A stretch of 64,000 bases of DNA, taken from positions 40,917-104,916 of the forward strand of contig JBPJFZ010000016.1 of NCBI GenBank assembly GCA_051208035.1. Direction: 5' to 3'. Source of the DNA: JACKOB01 sp024234575. GTDB lineage: Bacteria > Pseudomonadota > Gammaproteobacteria > Pseudomonadales > Oleiphilaceae. The translations under genes were made by a program, and so were the position numbers. Shown here piece after piece: positions 41,930-51,017 of the stretch. Within the stretch, counting starts at the first letter, position 1. Each line of letters starts with the position of its first letter. The notes beneath the pieces were generated by a model. It saw only the letters and a program-made list of their open reading frames with translations. It ran no database searches and was not told where the DNA came from.

Positions 41930-42091
41930 TCTAATATCGTTTACAGAATTACGATTTTGGATTCAGTTCACAAAAACAGGCCTAATAAGAGAAAGAGCAG
42001 GTGGTTGGGCAAGCCAATTTAAGGAGGATCGATTAGGTTTCGCAACCACGTGGATTATGGACTATGAACAGAACAAGGGGGGGCGCTGGGT

Positions 42092-42125
42092 GGCGATGCC
42101 CCTCGCTAGGAAGTAAGGCATCGCC
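42092..42125. terminator. hairpin before the MscS gene end
   Basis: GGCGATGCC (42092-42100) and GGCATCGCC (42117-42125) form a perfect 9-bp stem with a 16-nt loop. It lies 91 bases downstream of the minus-strand mscS stop and may end that transcript. The surrounding 285-bp gap (41930-42215) carries AAGGAGG at 42021-42027 but only a 19-codon frame follows it, which I do not call. Confidence 0.45.
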
Positions 42126-42215
42126 GCTCTTTATTGTCTTAGCCTGCTAATTTCTTGTACGAGCCCATCCGGCTCAACGGTTAACAGACTGTTCATTGAA
42201 GATATCACTATCTTA

Positions 42216-43286
42216 CTATTGCGCTTTAGGAGTTGCGTTGATGTTATAAAGCGTCTGCGTTGGGAAGGCAAACTCTAGCCCGGCAGAATTAAAGCGCTTT
42301 AATACTTCCAGGTTGACTCTGTTTTGGGTGGCGGCGATGTTGCTGCTCTTGTTGATGTAATAGATAAACGTGATGTTCATCGAAAAATCACCAAAGCCGC
42401 TGAAGAAAATAATGCTGCCTTCATTTACCCCTTCATCCTCGTTGGCAATTTCTTGCAGTATCTGCAACCCTTTTTCCATATCTTCGGGTGGGGTGTCATA
42501 GGTTAAACCCAGCTCAAGCGTGACTTTACGGGCAGGTTCCCAGCTGACGTTCTCGACGGCAGAGTCGGCAAATTTAGAGTTAGGAATTGTCACGATGCGA
42601 CCGGCCAGGGTTTTTATCCGCGTGCTGCGAATACCGATTTCTGTCACCGTGCCATCGTATCCGTCTACCTGTACCCGATCATTTATTGAAAACGGCTTAT
42701 CAGTAAGAATCGTAAAACCACCAAATATATTGGCGACAGTATCTTTGGCTGCCATGGCAAGAGCCAAACCGCCAATGCCCAAACCTGCGATAAGTGCCGC
42801 CACATCGTAGCCGGCGTTGTTCAGGCCAACAATAATCGCCATACACCAGATGATCATTTTTAGCCCTTTACGCAGGAAGGGCAGTAGTTGGTCATCCAGG
42901 GTATTTTCACTGGACTTTGTAAGAGGCACCAAATATTCCTCAAACAAAGAGTCTATTAACCGACTGAGCAGCCAGGCAACCATCATAAAAATGCCAAACT
43001 GCATCACGTGGCCTATCAGCGTTGACAGGCCATCGGGAAGTGTCAACCCCTGTGTGGCCAGCCAGATACCGGCGATAACGATCATCGCCACCAGGGGCTC
43101 TTCAACCATGTCGACCAGTATGTCATCCAATCGTGTGTTTGTGCTTGCGGTTAATTTTCGAAACACGGTTTTAAATATTCGGTAGACGACTCTGGCGATG
43201 AGCACCACTCCCAGAACGATCCCCATCGCGGTTAGCCATTCCAACACGGTGTTGTTGTAGTAAGTGTTGCTTAGCATCTCAGGCAT
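42216..43286 (-). CDS. small-conductance mechanosensitive channel (MscS family)
   Basis: The 356-residue channel has several N-terminal helices, the pore-lining helix with Gly/Ala packing (ALIAGLGIGGLALAMAAKDTVANIFGG region, shown as GLGIGGLALAMA and KDTVANIFGG), then the beta-domain and alpha/beta C-terminus with FTYYINKS-like strands. It relieves turgor on osmotic down-shock. I choose the ATG at 43286, which has GGAG 6 bases upstream; the longer frame from 43418 would add 44 residues without support. Confidence 0.93.
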   Translation of the reverse strand: MPEMLSNTYYNNTVLEWLTAMGIVLGVVLIARVVYRIFKTVFRKLTASTNTRLDDILVDMVEEPLVAMIVIAGIWLATQGLTLPDGLSTLIGHVMQFGIFMMVAWLLSRLIDSLFEEYLVPLTKSSENTLDDQLLPFLRKGLKMIIWCMAIIVGLNNAGYDVAALIAGLGIGGLALAMAAKDTVANIFGGFTILTDKPFSINDRVQVDGYDGTVTEIGIRSTRIKTLAGRIVTIPNSKFADSAVENVSWEPARKVTLELGLTYDTPPEDMEKGLQILQEIANEDEGVNEGSIIFFSGFGDFSMNITFIYYINKSSNIAATQNRVNLEVLKRFNSAGLEFAFPTQTLYNINATPKAQ

Positions 43287-43498
43287 AAAAATCTCCGAAT
43301 TAAATTGCCTATAAAAAAGGCGAAAGAATAGCATTGGTAACCTGGCCTGAACAGGCAGGAATAGAGCTGTTTGCCAGGCCAGTTTTAGCAGGGCGCGTTT
43401 ATTTTCGTGGTAATGCAAAAATATTTACGCTTTTTTTGAACCGTTTTTTAGTAATGCACGACAGAGGTGTGTAAACAAACAAATCACTGAAAGGAAAA

Positions 43499-43834
43499 AT
43501 GAATATGAAAACGACAAAGACCTTCGCTGCTGTTGCAACACTAACTTTGGCATTCACCTCTGCAGCACATTCTGCAGTATTTGCAAAATATGACGGTATT
43601 GATGGCGAAAGTTCCTTCGCTAGTACCACGCAAATCGAATCATCAGGCAGTCAACCGGCACGAAGTGCATCAACTCAAGGTCCCAATCACATTCAGTCGA
43701 ATACAACAGGGACGACCATGTTATTACTGCCCGCAGTGCAATCGGCCAGAGAGGCGGCTCGACGCGCATCACCTGCACCTACTAAGAAAAGAGCGGTAGA
43801 GGCTGCCTGGAAGGTAGAAGAGGGTACCAAATAG
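43499..43834 (+). CDS. small exported protein with Hcp-like start and DUF1559-like motif
   Basis: The 111-residue protein has a signal peptide (cleavage about residue 25-27) and then VFAKYDGIDGESS, the opening strand of Hcp (type VI tube) family proteins, but the rest of an Hcp fold is missing. Residues about 74-90 read LLLPAVQSAREAARRAS, which is the conserved N-terminal motif of planctomycetal DUF1559 pseudopilin-like proteins. The remainder is low-complexity Ser/Thr/Gln. It may be a chimera or a shortened Hcp relative. A GGAAAA site lies upstream. No type VI genes are adjacent. Confidence 0.6.
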   Translation: MNMKTTKTFAAVATLTLAFTSAAHSAVFAKYDGIDGESSFASTTQIESSGSQPARSASTQGPNHIQSNTTGTTMLLLPAVQSAREAARRASPAPTKKRAVEAAWKVEEGTK

Positions 43835-43858
43835 TTAAACTCTGGACGTTTCCAAAAT

Positions 43859-43879
43859 CCCGGTTCCGCGAGAGCCGGG
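43859..43879 (+). terminator. hairpin after the Hcp-like gene
   Basis: CCCGGTTC (43859-43866) pairs with GAGCCGGG (43872-43879) in an 8-bp stem with one T-G pair. The T-run that follows is short. Confidence 0.5.
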
Positions 43880-44072
43880 TTGGACTCTAAGTGGCTAATT
43901 GTAGAGAGAATGTTGGTTTTATGGTGGTTCAAGTATAAGAATGGATTCTATTATCTAATCCGTAATGAAAAAACTGAGGGACTGAGCCGTATACTGCTGG
44001 CTGAGTGTATAACCAGATAATCTATACTGTATCGATCAAGCATAATAAAAATTCATGTAACAGGATGTTCAG

Positions 44073-46166
44073 ATGCCGCCTCAGACTTTTATCTCGGTTG
44101 CTGCTCAACCAAAAAGCCTCATTATACTGGCCTTGATCGGGAGCTTGCTGGCACCTGCAGTGTTTGCGCAAAAGAATGCGTTTTCAGAAAAGGGTGAGCT
44201 GATAGTGCTGGATGCTAACCGGCTGCTCACCGTTGCCTTACCTAAGAAGATAAATACCTTAGATGACGCGCAACTGGCCGTCGAATTGGATGGTTACGAT
44301 GTGTCACTGTTTGCAAATGTAGAAGGGGTGAAGCTGTCTTTGCAGTTAAGTACACCCATTGCGGAGGGCCCTCATGAGCTTAATGTTCTTGTTTTTCTGC
44401 CGGATGGTGAAATTGAGACACTGCTGGCGCAATCTTTTAATGCACAGCCGTTGCCAGAGGCAAGCGCTGATTGGAAGTTGAACTCCACATTGGCTACCAA
44501 CTATCGGGTTGATGAAAAAGAAGAAGCAGATTTTGCAGAGATCAGAAGGTTGTCTGGGCGGGGGGCGGTATCTGCCAGCACTTATCGGCAGGTAGGTGGC
44601 TGGGAGCTCTCTGCCGATATGGATGCACTGTATGATTCGGTGAGCCAGAATAACCCAGATAATGAGGAGTGGGCATTACCTTCGTATTATTTGTCTGCCA
44701 CTTATCCTGGTGAGTCGGTAAACAGCAAATTGGCAATGGGTAATATTCGGCTGCAAAAAGATGATCTTTTATTTTCGGCCTATCAAAGACGCGGCGTCGA
44801 AGCCGGGGTCAGTGACTTGGATAACCGCTTTGAAGTGCAGTTTTTTGGTCTTAAAGCTGAGCCTACGGCTGGCTACCATGGCAACCAGGTATTGCCCGCA
44901 AAGAGCCAGGAACAAGTCACTGGTGCGACGGCAAGGGTGGCCGTGCTGGATCAGTATCTGCAATTAAGTACCGGCTACTTAAATGGTGAAACCGCTTTGG
45001 GTGGTGCGGGTGTCAGTACCGTGAGTGGTAATGCGCTTGAATATGGTGGCGATAGCTGGAACCTGGCGCTGGACTCGCAATTTATGCGCAATAGTATCTG
45101 GCTGCATGTGGAATATGCCCAATCAGAGTTTGATAGTGATGGAATTGGCGTTGGTGAGAACGCAACCAAAGACGATGCAGCACAAGCGCTGTTGCAACTT
45201 TCGTCCGAGGGAGATTTTGGTAGCGGTGTTTTCGATTTCTGGTCAGGGGTGTTACAGCACCAGAAAGTGGGTGCGGATTTTTTTAGTCTGGGCAACTTAT
45301 CCCTGCCGGGGGATCGCGCGCTGAACCGATTGTTGTTTAAAGGGGCGCGCGGTGGACTGGGGTTTGAAGTGAGCTGGTCAGACGAAGAAAACAATACCGA
45401 TAATGACCCGACGCTGCCCACCCAAACGTTGAATCGGGTTGGCTCGGACATTAATTACACACCGATGTGGCTGAATCCGGAAAACCCGGTCTGGCAATTG
45501 CTGGGCAACCCGTCCCTCGCTGCACGATATTACCGGACACGGCAGGATCAGCCAGGGGAGCAGGCTGAGGTATATGGCTTTGATCTCGACAACACAACGG
45601 ATGAAACCGGATTAACGCTAAGTTTCGCCCGCAACACTTTTAACTGGAGTGTGCAATATCAGCTGATTGATAGAGACGACCGCTCTCGCGAAGTCTATCT
45701 GGGGGAGTATCTGGCGAATGTTCCACCCTCCGACAGTGAAAATCATCTGACCGGGGTTCAACTGGGCTGGTTCCCCAGTCAGCGCTTCTCTCTCAATGCC
45801 TCCGTGCAGTGGAACAAACAGATTGAGCTTGATTCGGGTAATCGCTATCGCCGGCGTAATTTTAGCATCGGTGGTCACTCTCAGGTTATACCGGATGAGG
45901 TATCCGTCATGGTGAATTACAACTATGGCAAAAATACCTCCGATCTGACTGACAACTTGTTTGTTGAAGAAGACTTTCAGAGCCAATTTGTTAATGGACA
46001 GGTAACCTGGAGTGCGCGCAAGAGCAAAGGTATTCATCCCGGTATCAATATTTATTTAAAGGGCAGCTACGGCCTGCAGGACAATCAGGCATTTTCGCAA
46101 ACTACCGAACAATGGTCGGCGCTTCTGGGCGCTGAAGTATTCTGGGATACAGGAGCAAGGCGATGA
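44073..46166 (+). CDS. outer-membrane beta-barrel protein, unknown function
   Basis: The 697-residue exported protein has a signal peptide (ending AVFAQ), an N-terminal beta-sandwich-like part (about 35-135, ending FNAQPLPEA) and a long barrel region (about 150-690) of alternating polar and aromatic strands (WELSADMDALYDSV, WNLALDSQFMRN, LGFEVSWSDEENN). It ends AEVFWDTGARR. It may be a porin or secretion pore. It is the first gene of a five-gene unit: its stop overlaps the start of the next gene (ATGA at 46163-46166). I do not recognise a named family. Confidence 0.75.
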   Translation: MPPQTFISVAAQPKSLIILALIGSLLAPAVFAQKNAFSEKGELIVLDANRLLTVALPKKINTLDDAQLAVELDGYDVSLFANVEGVKLSLQLSTPIAEGPHELNVLVFLPDGEIETLLAQSFNAQPLPEASADWKLNSTLATNYRVDEKEEADFAEIRRLSGRGAVSASTYRQVGGWELSADMDALYDSVSQNNPDNEEWALPSYYLSATYPGESVNSKLAMGNIRLQKDDLLFSAYQRRGVEAGVSDLDNRFEVQFFGLKAEPTAGYHGNQVLPAKSQEQVTGATARVAVLDQYLQLSTGYLNGETALGGAGVSTVSGNALEYGGDSWNLALDSQFMRNSIWLHVEYAQSEFDSDGIGVGENATKDDAAQALLQLSSEGDFGSGVFDFWSGVLQHQKVGADFFSLGNLSLPGDRALNRLLFKGARGGLGFEVSWSDEENNTDNDPTLPTQTLNRVGSDINYTPMWLNPENPVWQLLGNPSLAARYYRTRQDQPGEQAEVYGFDLDNTTDETGLTLSFARNTFNWSVQYQLIDRDDRSREVYLGEYLANVPPSDSENHLTGVQLGWFPSQRFSLNASVQWNKQIELDSGNRYRRRNFSIGGHSQVIPDEVSVMVNYNYGKNTSDLTDNLFVEEDFQSQFVNGQVTWSARKSKGIHPGINIYLKGSYGLQDNQAFSQTTEQWSALLGAEVFWDTGARR

Positions 46167-49100
46167 GATCCTTAAGGCTAAAATGTTCGATGATTGAGCG
46201 GCCAGTGCTGCGTTTTAGCGTCAACCAACGGGATCATGTTCGTATGTCTGGCAACAAATTATGCAGAAATATTTTGCTGGTTATCACGGCGATGCTATCG
46301 CTTCTAGCGGTCAATGCATTCGCGAGTATTACGGCCGTCACCGTGACACCATCTCAGCAAACGATGAGTGTAACGGTTACTAATACTGTGTCTTTAATCT
46401 GGAAGGCTACCGCCACATCGAGCCATATCTCAGGCGTCACCACTGCGCAGGCATTGTTTGTTCACCCGTCTACGGGGGCAACCCTGGGAACCGCCAGTGG
46501 CACCCTATCAGGATCGGGTAGCGGACCATTTAGCCTTTCAGAAACTTTAACCATCAGCACATCCCAGGTATTGGCATGGCAAGGGCTTGGACTCTCAAAA
46601 GTGCTGGTACGGCGCACGTTTGGTGATTCCGCTTCAACGACAACGGTTGCTGCCGAGATGGCGCTGTTGATTCCGGTTGCAGCGGTTGGAGGTTTGACCG
46701 GCGCCAGCGTCTCACCTGTGCAAACATCGTTAAGTGGGACATCGAATTCGTCGATAACCGCCAGCTGGCAGGTCAGTACAGCGTCGGGGCACAGTACCGG
46801 GGCGACGTCGAGCGTAGCCATTGTCATAAATCCTGCAAATGGTGCCAGTTTAGGTTCTGTCGGATCAACCTTGTCGGCCAGCGGCACGGGGCCCTTTAAC
46901 CTCAACGAGACGCTCAACATAAGCCTGGCCCAGGTGCAAAGCTGGCAAGCACAGTCGTTGAGTCAGGTACGATTGCGACGCACCTTTACCGATACGGCCA
47001 CCTCAACCTCGGCGACAGCAGAAATGATTTTGCTGGTGCCTGCGCCACTACCAACAGGGTTAGTAAGTGCTAACGTGAGCCCCGCACAAAGCAGCCTGAG
47101 TGATGATAGCGTAAATAATCTATCTTTGACCTGGCAGGTAATAGCGGCAAGTGGGCATAGCACCGGGTTAAATTCAGCCAGTGCCAGCTACATTGATCCC
47201 AGCAATGGCAGCGGGCTGGGCAATACTGGGGCCAGTTTGAGCGGCACTGGAGGCGGGCCATTTAATTTGAGTGAGTCTATTTCGATCTCCGCGTCTCAGG
47301 TGCAAAGCTGGCAATCACAAGGTTTGACTCGCGTTTTGTTGCGCCGGGTATTTAGTGATGCCAGCACTGCCACTTCCGTTACTGCAGAGATTGAGTTGCT
47401 CGTTCCCGAAGTATCACCGATTGGGTTGATCAGTGCTGCAGTGACGCCATTGCAGACGCCTCTGGCCGATGCGAGTGGTGTCAGTATTAGTCTTAATTGG
47501 CAGGTATTGGCGCAAAGCGGCCATGTTTCGGGGCTTTCATCCAGCAATGGCAGTTATATTGATGTCGCCAACGGTGCGGTTATTGGCACGGCTGGCACGA
47601 TGCTTTCCGCGGCCGGAGCAGGGCCATTTAATCTGGGTGAAGCACTTACTTTGTCTGCAGTGCAGATACAAAACTGGCAACAGCAGGGCGTTACCGAAGT
47701 ATTGTATCGCCGTACTTTTTCAGACCCGGTGTCTGCGACTTCGGTTGTTGCGGAGTCTCTAATCCTCATACCTGATTTGGCGGCATTGGGGGGATTACTT
47801 AACGCCATTGGCACGCCAACGCCATTACAATTGAGTGCCGGGCAGGTGAATAATTTAAGCATTCGCTGGCAAGTGATTGCGCAAAGTGGTCATACGACTG
47901 GGGTGTCATCGGCCGCGGCCAGCCTGCAGCATCCGACGAACAGCACCCTGTTGGCAATGGTAGGAGGGAGTTTGTCAGCTGCTGGTGCCGGGCCTTTTTC
48001 ATTGAATGAAACGATTAGTATCAACCAGGGTCTGGTGCAGACATGGCAGGCACAAGGGCTTGACCGTGTTATCCTGACACGAAATTTTACCGCGTTCGAC
48101 AGTGCCGGTGGCAATGCCACCGAAGTGACGGCCGACATTGTGTTACTGGTGCCCTCTGTCTCGGGGTCAAATGATGGCGGTGGCACAAATGGCACGCTTG
48201 GTTTAAACAGTGCAAGCGTGAGTCCTGCCCAGTCGGTGGCCAGTGCCGTAACGACCACAAGCTTAGGCCTGGCATGGCAGATTAGTGCAGATACTGGCTA
48301 CAGTGGTGGTGTTGAGTCGAATGCAGTCAGCGTTGTTGATCCGTCGAGTGGCGCTGTACTGGGTACAATGGGCATGCGCTTGGCTGCGCCAGGTAGCGCG
48401 CCATATATCCTGAATGAAACCCTTGCTATTTCATCCGGGCAGGTACAAACCTGGCAGGCGATGGGGCTGGAGACGTTGCTGCTGCGCAGAGTGTTCGGTG
48501 ATGCCTTGGCGACGACTCAGGTAACTGCAGAACTGGTCCTGTCACTTCCCGTCCGAGGTAGTGTCAACAGTGCACGGGTAAGTCCGGCCACGTCTCAGGC
48601 ATATGCCAGTCAGGATAATACGATTATGGCGAACTGGCAGGTAAGTACCGGTACAGAGCACCAAAATGGTATTGTTTCCCCCGTGGCTTTGGTGAAAAAC
48701 CCCCGCTCGGGAGCACTATTAACAGAAGTGGCTGGGAGCTTGAGTGCCGCCGGCTCGGGCCCCTTCTTCTTTAATGAAACACTAACCCTGGCAGATGATT
48801 TAGTGCAAACCTGGGTTAGCAAGGAAATAAAACAAGTTGTCATTGAGCGTGTCTTTAGTGATCCGGTGGATGGTAGTAAGACAATGGCTGCGATGGCCGT
48901 CAGTATAAATAGCAATGCCTTGACTGCGGCGCGTAATGCCTCAGAGAGTGTCTTGCGGGTGCAAGGATTACGTCTGGAGTTCGACAATGGGGTCAATCTG
49001 GCCCTGATAGACTTGAACGCTGAGATAAAGGCCAGGTTGACGTTGAGCTATTCAGGTGTGGGTCTGCTCGAAGGTATTTGGCAGGTGGCTGAGGCAGGCA

Positions 49101-49690
49101 GTACGGATAGTTTGCCACTGTATCGCACGTTGATGCTGGTTCGGGAAAACCTGTCGGGAAGCCAGCGCGCCACGCTGCAGAGCCCTGCCTTACCCAGCTC
49201 GCGTTCAGGTAAATATCTGGTTCGCTTCTGTGTCACCGGGCCAGCGGCTAACGCTGCGGGTAACAATGCTTCCGGGCAGTGTAGTGAGGATCTGTTAAGC
49301 GTCAATGGTTCTTATCAAGTGCAAGCGTCTGGTACCGTTACGCCGAAGATAACGGTGTTATCACCAAGACAGCAGACAGTCGTCGATACCACGCCCTTTA
49401 GTTGGCAAGCGTTTGCAGAAGCCCGTATTTATCGTATTCAGATATTTGAAAAGGTAGCGGGGCAGCAAAAACTGGCCAGTTCTGTCGAGCAGGCAGAGAT
49501 GTCTGTGCCTGCGTTTGTTTCCGGCCAAATACTGCCAGCCCATATTACCAGCAGCGCCCTGTCAGAGCTGGTGCGTAGTAAACTGCAACCAGGCCGACTC
49601 TATCAATGGCGAGTAACGGCCCACGATCAGGACGGGAAAGTTGTTGCCAGCAGTAGTTTGTTTACCTTTGCCTATCAACCACATGAGTGA
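46163..49690 (+). CDS. 1175-residue secreted protein with seven tandem repeats
   Basis: A surface or extracellular protein with a signal-like helix (about 36-54) ahead of seven repeats of about 120 residues (about 57-920). Each repeat contains a V-S-P-x-Q opening, WQV, an SGH-S/T-G motif, GPF-x-L-N-E and a WQ-x-x-G-L-x-x-V-x-x-R-R-x-F-x-D finish. A C-terminal part (about 930-1175) ends in a fibronectin-III-like domain (SPRQQTVVDTTPFSWQAF to YQWRVTAHD). No known repeat family is recognised. The start overlaps the barrel stop and has a strong GGAG site. The probable role is adhesion or a surface fibre exported with the preceding barrel. Confidence 0.85.
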   Translation: MRSLRLKCSMIERPVLRFSVNQRDHVRMSGNKLCRNILLVITAMLSLLAVNAFASITAVTVTPSQQTMSVTVTNTVSLIWKATATSSHISGVTTAQALFVHPSTGATLGTASGTLSGSGSGPFSLSETLTISTSQVLAWQGLGLSKVLVRRTFGDSASTTTVAAEMALLIPVAAVGGLTGASVSPVQTSLSGTSNSSITASWQVSTASGHSTGATSSVAIVINPANGASLGSVGSTLSASGTGPFNLNETLNISLAQVQSWQAQSLSQVRLRRTFTDTATSTSATAEMILLVPAPLPTGLVSANVSPAQSSLSDDSVNNLSLTWQVIAASGHSTGLNSASASYIDPSNGSGLGNTGASLSGTGGGPFNLSESISISASQVQSWQSQGLTRVLLRRVFSDASTATSVTAEIELLVPEVSPIGLISAAVTPLQTPLADASGVSISLNWQVLAQSGHVSGLSSSNGSYIDVANGAVIGTAGTMLSAAGAGPFNLGEALTLSAVQIQNWQQQGVTEVLYRRTFSDPVSATSVVAESLILIPDLAALGGLLNAIGTPTPLQLSAGQVNNLSIRWQVIAQSGHTTGVSSAAASLQHPTNSTLLAMVGGSLSAAGAGPFSLNETISINQGLVQTWQAQGLDRVILTRNFTAFDSAGGNATEVTADIVLLVPSVSGSNDGGGTNGTLGLNSASVSPAQSVASAVTTTSLGLAWQISADTGYSGGVESNAVSVVDPSSGAVLGTMGMRLAAPGSAPYILNETLAISSGQVQTWQAMGLETLLLRRVFGDALATTQVTAELVLSLPVRGSVNSARVSPATSQAYASQDNTIMANWQVSTGTEHQNGIVSPVALVKNPRSGALLTEVAGSLSAAGSGPFFFNETLTLADDLVQTWVSKEIKQVVIERVFSDPVDGSKTMAAMAVSINSNALTAARNASESVLRVQGLRLEFDNGVNLALIDLNAEIKARLTLSYSGVGLLEGIWQVAEAGSTDSLPLYRTLMLVRENLSGSQRATLQSPALPSSRSGKYLVRFCVTGPAANAAGNNASGQCSEDLLSVNGSYQVQASGTVTPKITVLSPRQQTVVDTTPFSWQAFAEARIYRIQIFEKVAGQQKLASSVEQAEMSVPAFVSGQILPAHITSSALSELVRSKLQPGRLYQWRVTAHDQDGKVVASSSLFTFAYQPHE
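46331..48920 (+). repeat. seven tandem protein-coding repeats
   Basis: Copies start near 46331, 46699, 47065, 47431, 47800, 48209 and 48569, at 366-410 bp steps. DNA identity is low to moderate while the protein motif is well kept, so the array is old and diversified rather than a recent amplification. The sixth copy is preceded by a Gly/Asn-rich insertion (SNDGGGTNG). Confidence 0.85.
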
Positions 49691-49695
49691 TTAGT

Positions 49696-50289
49696 ATGAG
49701 CCGCTTCAAGACGGAGAAAAGTAATGAACCGGATGCCAGTGACGAATCTTTGCTGCGACGCATAGCCAGTCAGGATGAGCAGGCAATGGAATTATTTTAT
49801 CAACGGCATGCGAGTGCCGTTTTTCAGTTTGCCGAGAAAACGTTGCGTAATCCGGCAGATGCCTCAGAAATATGTAACGAAGTAATGATGGAGGTCTGGC
49901 GTAAAGCCAATACTTTTTCAGGCGGGTCGAAAGTAAAAACCTGGTTGCTTAGTATTGCCCATCATAAAGCAGTGGACACAGTGCGCCGAAAATCCCGGCA
50001 CGATGGCAATGACCCGCTGGACGAAGAGTTTGTAGTGGGCCAACAATGTTCACTTGAAGATGCTCGTGCTGGTGCCGAAGACAAAGTGCGTATCAAACGT
50101 TGTATGAGTGAATTAAAGCAAGGGCATCAGCAAGTGGTTCACCTGACGTTTTTTGAAGGCTTAGGTTATCCGGAGATTGCTAACATATTAGAAATACCTG
50201 CCGGCACGGTAAAAACGCGGATGATGCACGCGAAAAATCAACTCATGAATTGTTTGTCGAGGATCGTTGGTCGCGGCGCGGTAACCTAA
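49696..50289 (+). CDS. ECF-type RNA polymerase sigma factor
   Basis: The 197-residue sigma factor has region 2 (about 30-95: DEQAMELFYQRHASAVFQF, ASEICNEVMMEVWRKA, VKTWLLSIAHHKAVD) and region 4 (about 130-185: LTFFEGLGYPEIANIL and IPAGTVKTRM, the helix-turn-helix). It should direct a dedicated regulon and probably this operon. It follows the repeat protein with a 4-base GTGA overlap at 49687; the ATG at 49696 is the more usual start. The anti-sigma gene lies 128 bases downstream. Confidence 0.93.
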   Translation: MSRFKTEKSNEPDASDESLLRRIASQDEQAMELFYQRHASAVFQFAEKTLRNPADASEICNEVMMEVWRKANTFSGGSKVKTWLLSIAHHKAVDTVRRKSRHDGNDPLDEEFVVGQQCSLEDARAGAEDKVRIKRCMSELKQGHQQVVHLTFFEGLGYPEIANILEIPAGTVKTRMMHAKNQLMNCLSRIVGRGAVT

Positions 50290-50417
50290 GCGTTTATATT
50301 GAACCTATTCACATTTTGATACGACAGATAGTTATGGCAATCCTTGCTGGTCTAAAGATCGCTTTGGGCGTTAATAAGCCGCTGCAGGATGCGCAGGAAA
50401 AGTTTCTGAGGTGACCT

Positions 50418-51017
50418 ATGAAAGACCATGAACTAGAAAATTTATTGCCCTGGTATGTAAACGGCACCCTGGATAGCGAAGAGCAGGCGGCGGTTGAATC
50501 GTTATTACAACGATCGCCACAAGCGCGGGAGCAGGTTGCGGTGCTGCGTAGCATTGCACAACAGGTGCAATCCGAGCCAAAGGCCGAGGTATCTGAATTA
50601 GGCTGGCGGCGTTTACAGCGGGATATTCGAGCCGAAGCTAAACCGGCGTCCCATGACTGGTGGAAAAAAGGGTTTGCCGCCGCCGCGATGCTGGTGATTG
50701 CTTTGCAAGTGGGCATACTGGCAAAAGACCCGGGGACGGACGACATCAACACGCGTCTGCTTGGTGGCGCCGTGCCGGGTATTGAGCAGCCGCACTGGCT
50801 GCTGCAAGTCGAATTTAAGGAAGACGCCCCTTGGACGCATATTAGCAGCGTGCTTGCAGAGGTTGACGCTCAGCTGGTTGGTGGCCCCGGCAATTTGGGG
50901 CTGGTTCGGATTGCCATCCCCAAAGAGCAAAGCAAGTTTGTTGATGCTGAGGCACTGCTAAAATGGTTTCACGAGCAGCCATTAATTACCCACGTGGCGT
51001 TGGAAGCAGAAAAGTGA
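50418..51017 (+). CDS. membrane anti-sigma factor (zinc-less zf-HC2-like)
   Basis: The 199-residue protein has an N-terminal anti-sigma helical domain (MKDHELENLLPWYVNGTLDS, then EEQAAVESLLQ) of the putative zinc-finger family, but the Cys residues are absent, so it is a non-zinc variant. One transmembrane helix (about 83-101) and a short periplasmic domain (HWLLQVEFKEDAPW and following) follow. It should sequester the preceding sigma factor until a surface signal or proteolysis releases it. Its TGA overlaps the GTG of the protease gene. Confidence 0.88.
   Translation: MKDHELENLLPWYVNGTLDSEEQAAVESLLQRSPQAREQVAVLRSIAQQVQSEPKAEVSELGWRRLQRDIRAEAKPASHDWWKKGFAAAAMLVIALQVGILAKDPGTDDINTRLLGGAVPGIEQPHWLLQVEFKEDAPWTHISSVLAEVDAQLVGGPGNLGLVRIAIPKEQSKFVDAEALLKWFHEQPLITHVALEAEK

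Noticed and set aside
41910..42116. 68-codon plus-strand frame with AAGGAGG nearby
   Set aside because: It runs through the operator palindrome and hairpin, its downstream ATG gives only 19 residues, and no family is recognised.
46331..48920. CRISPR or satellite DNA
   Set aside because: The repeats are in-frame, protein-level and diverged at DNA level; no short identical repeats with spacers exist.
50309..50752. 147-codon minus-strand frame
   Set aside because: It overlaps the anti-sigma gene antisense and has Cys/Ser-rich shadow composition.
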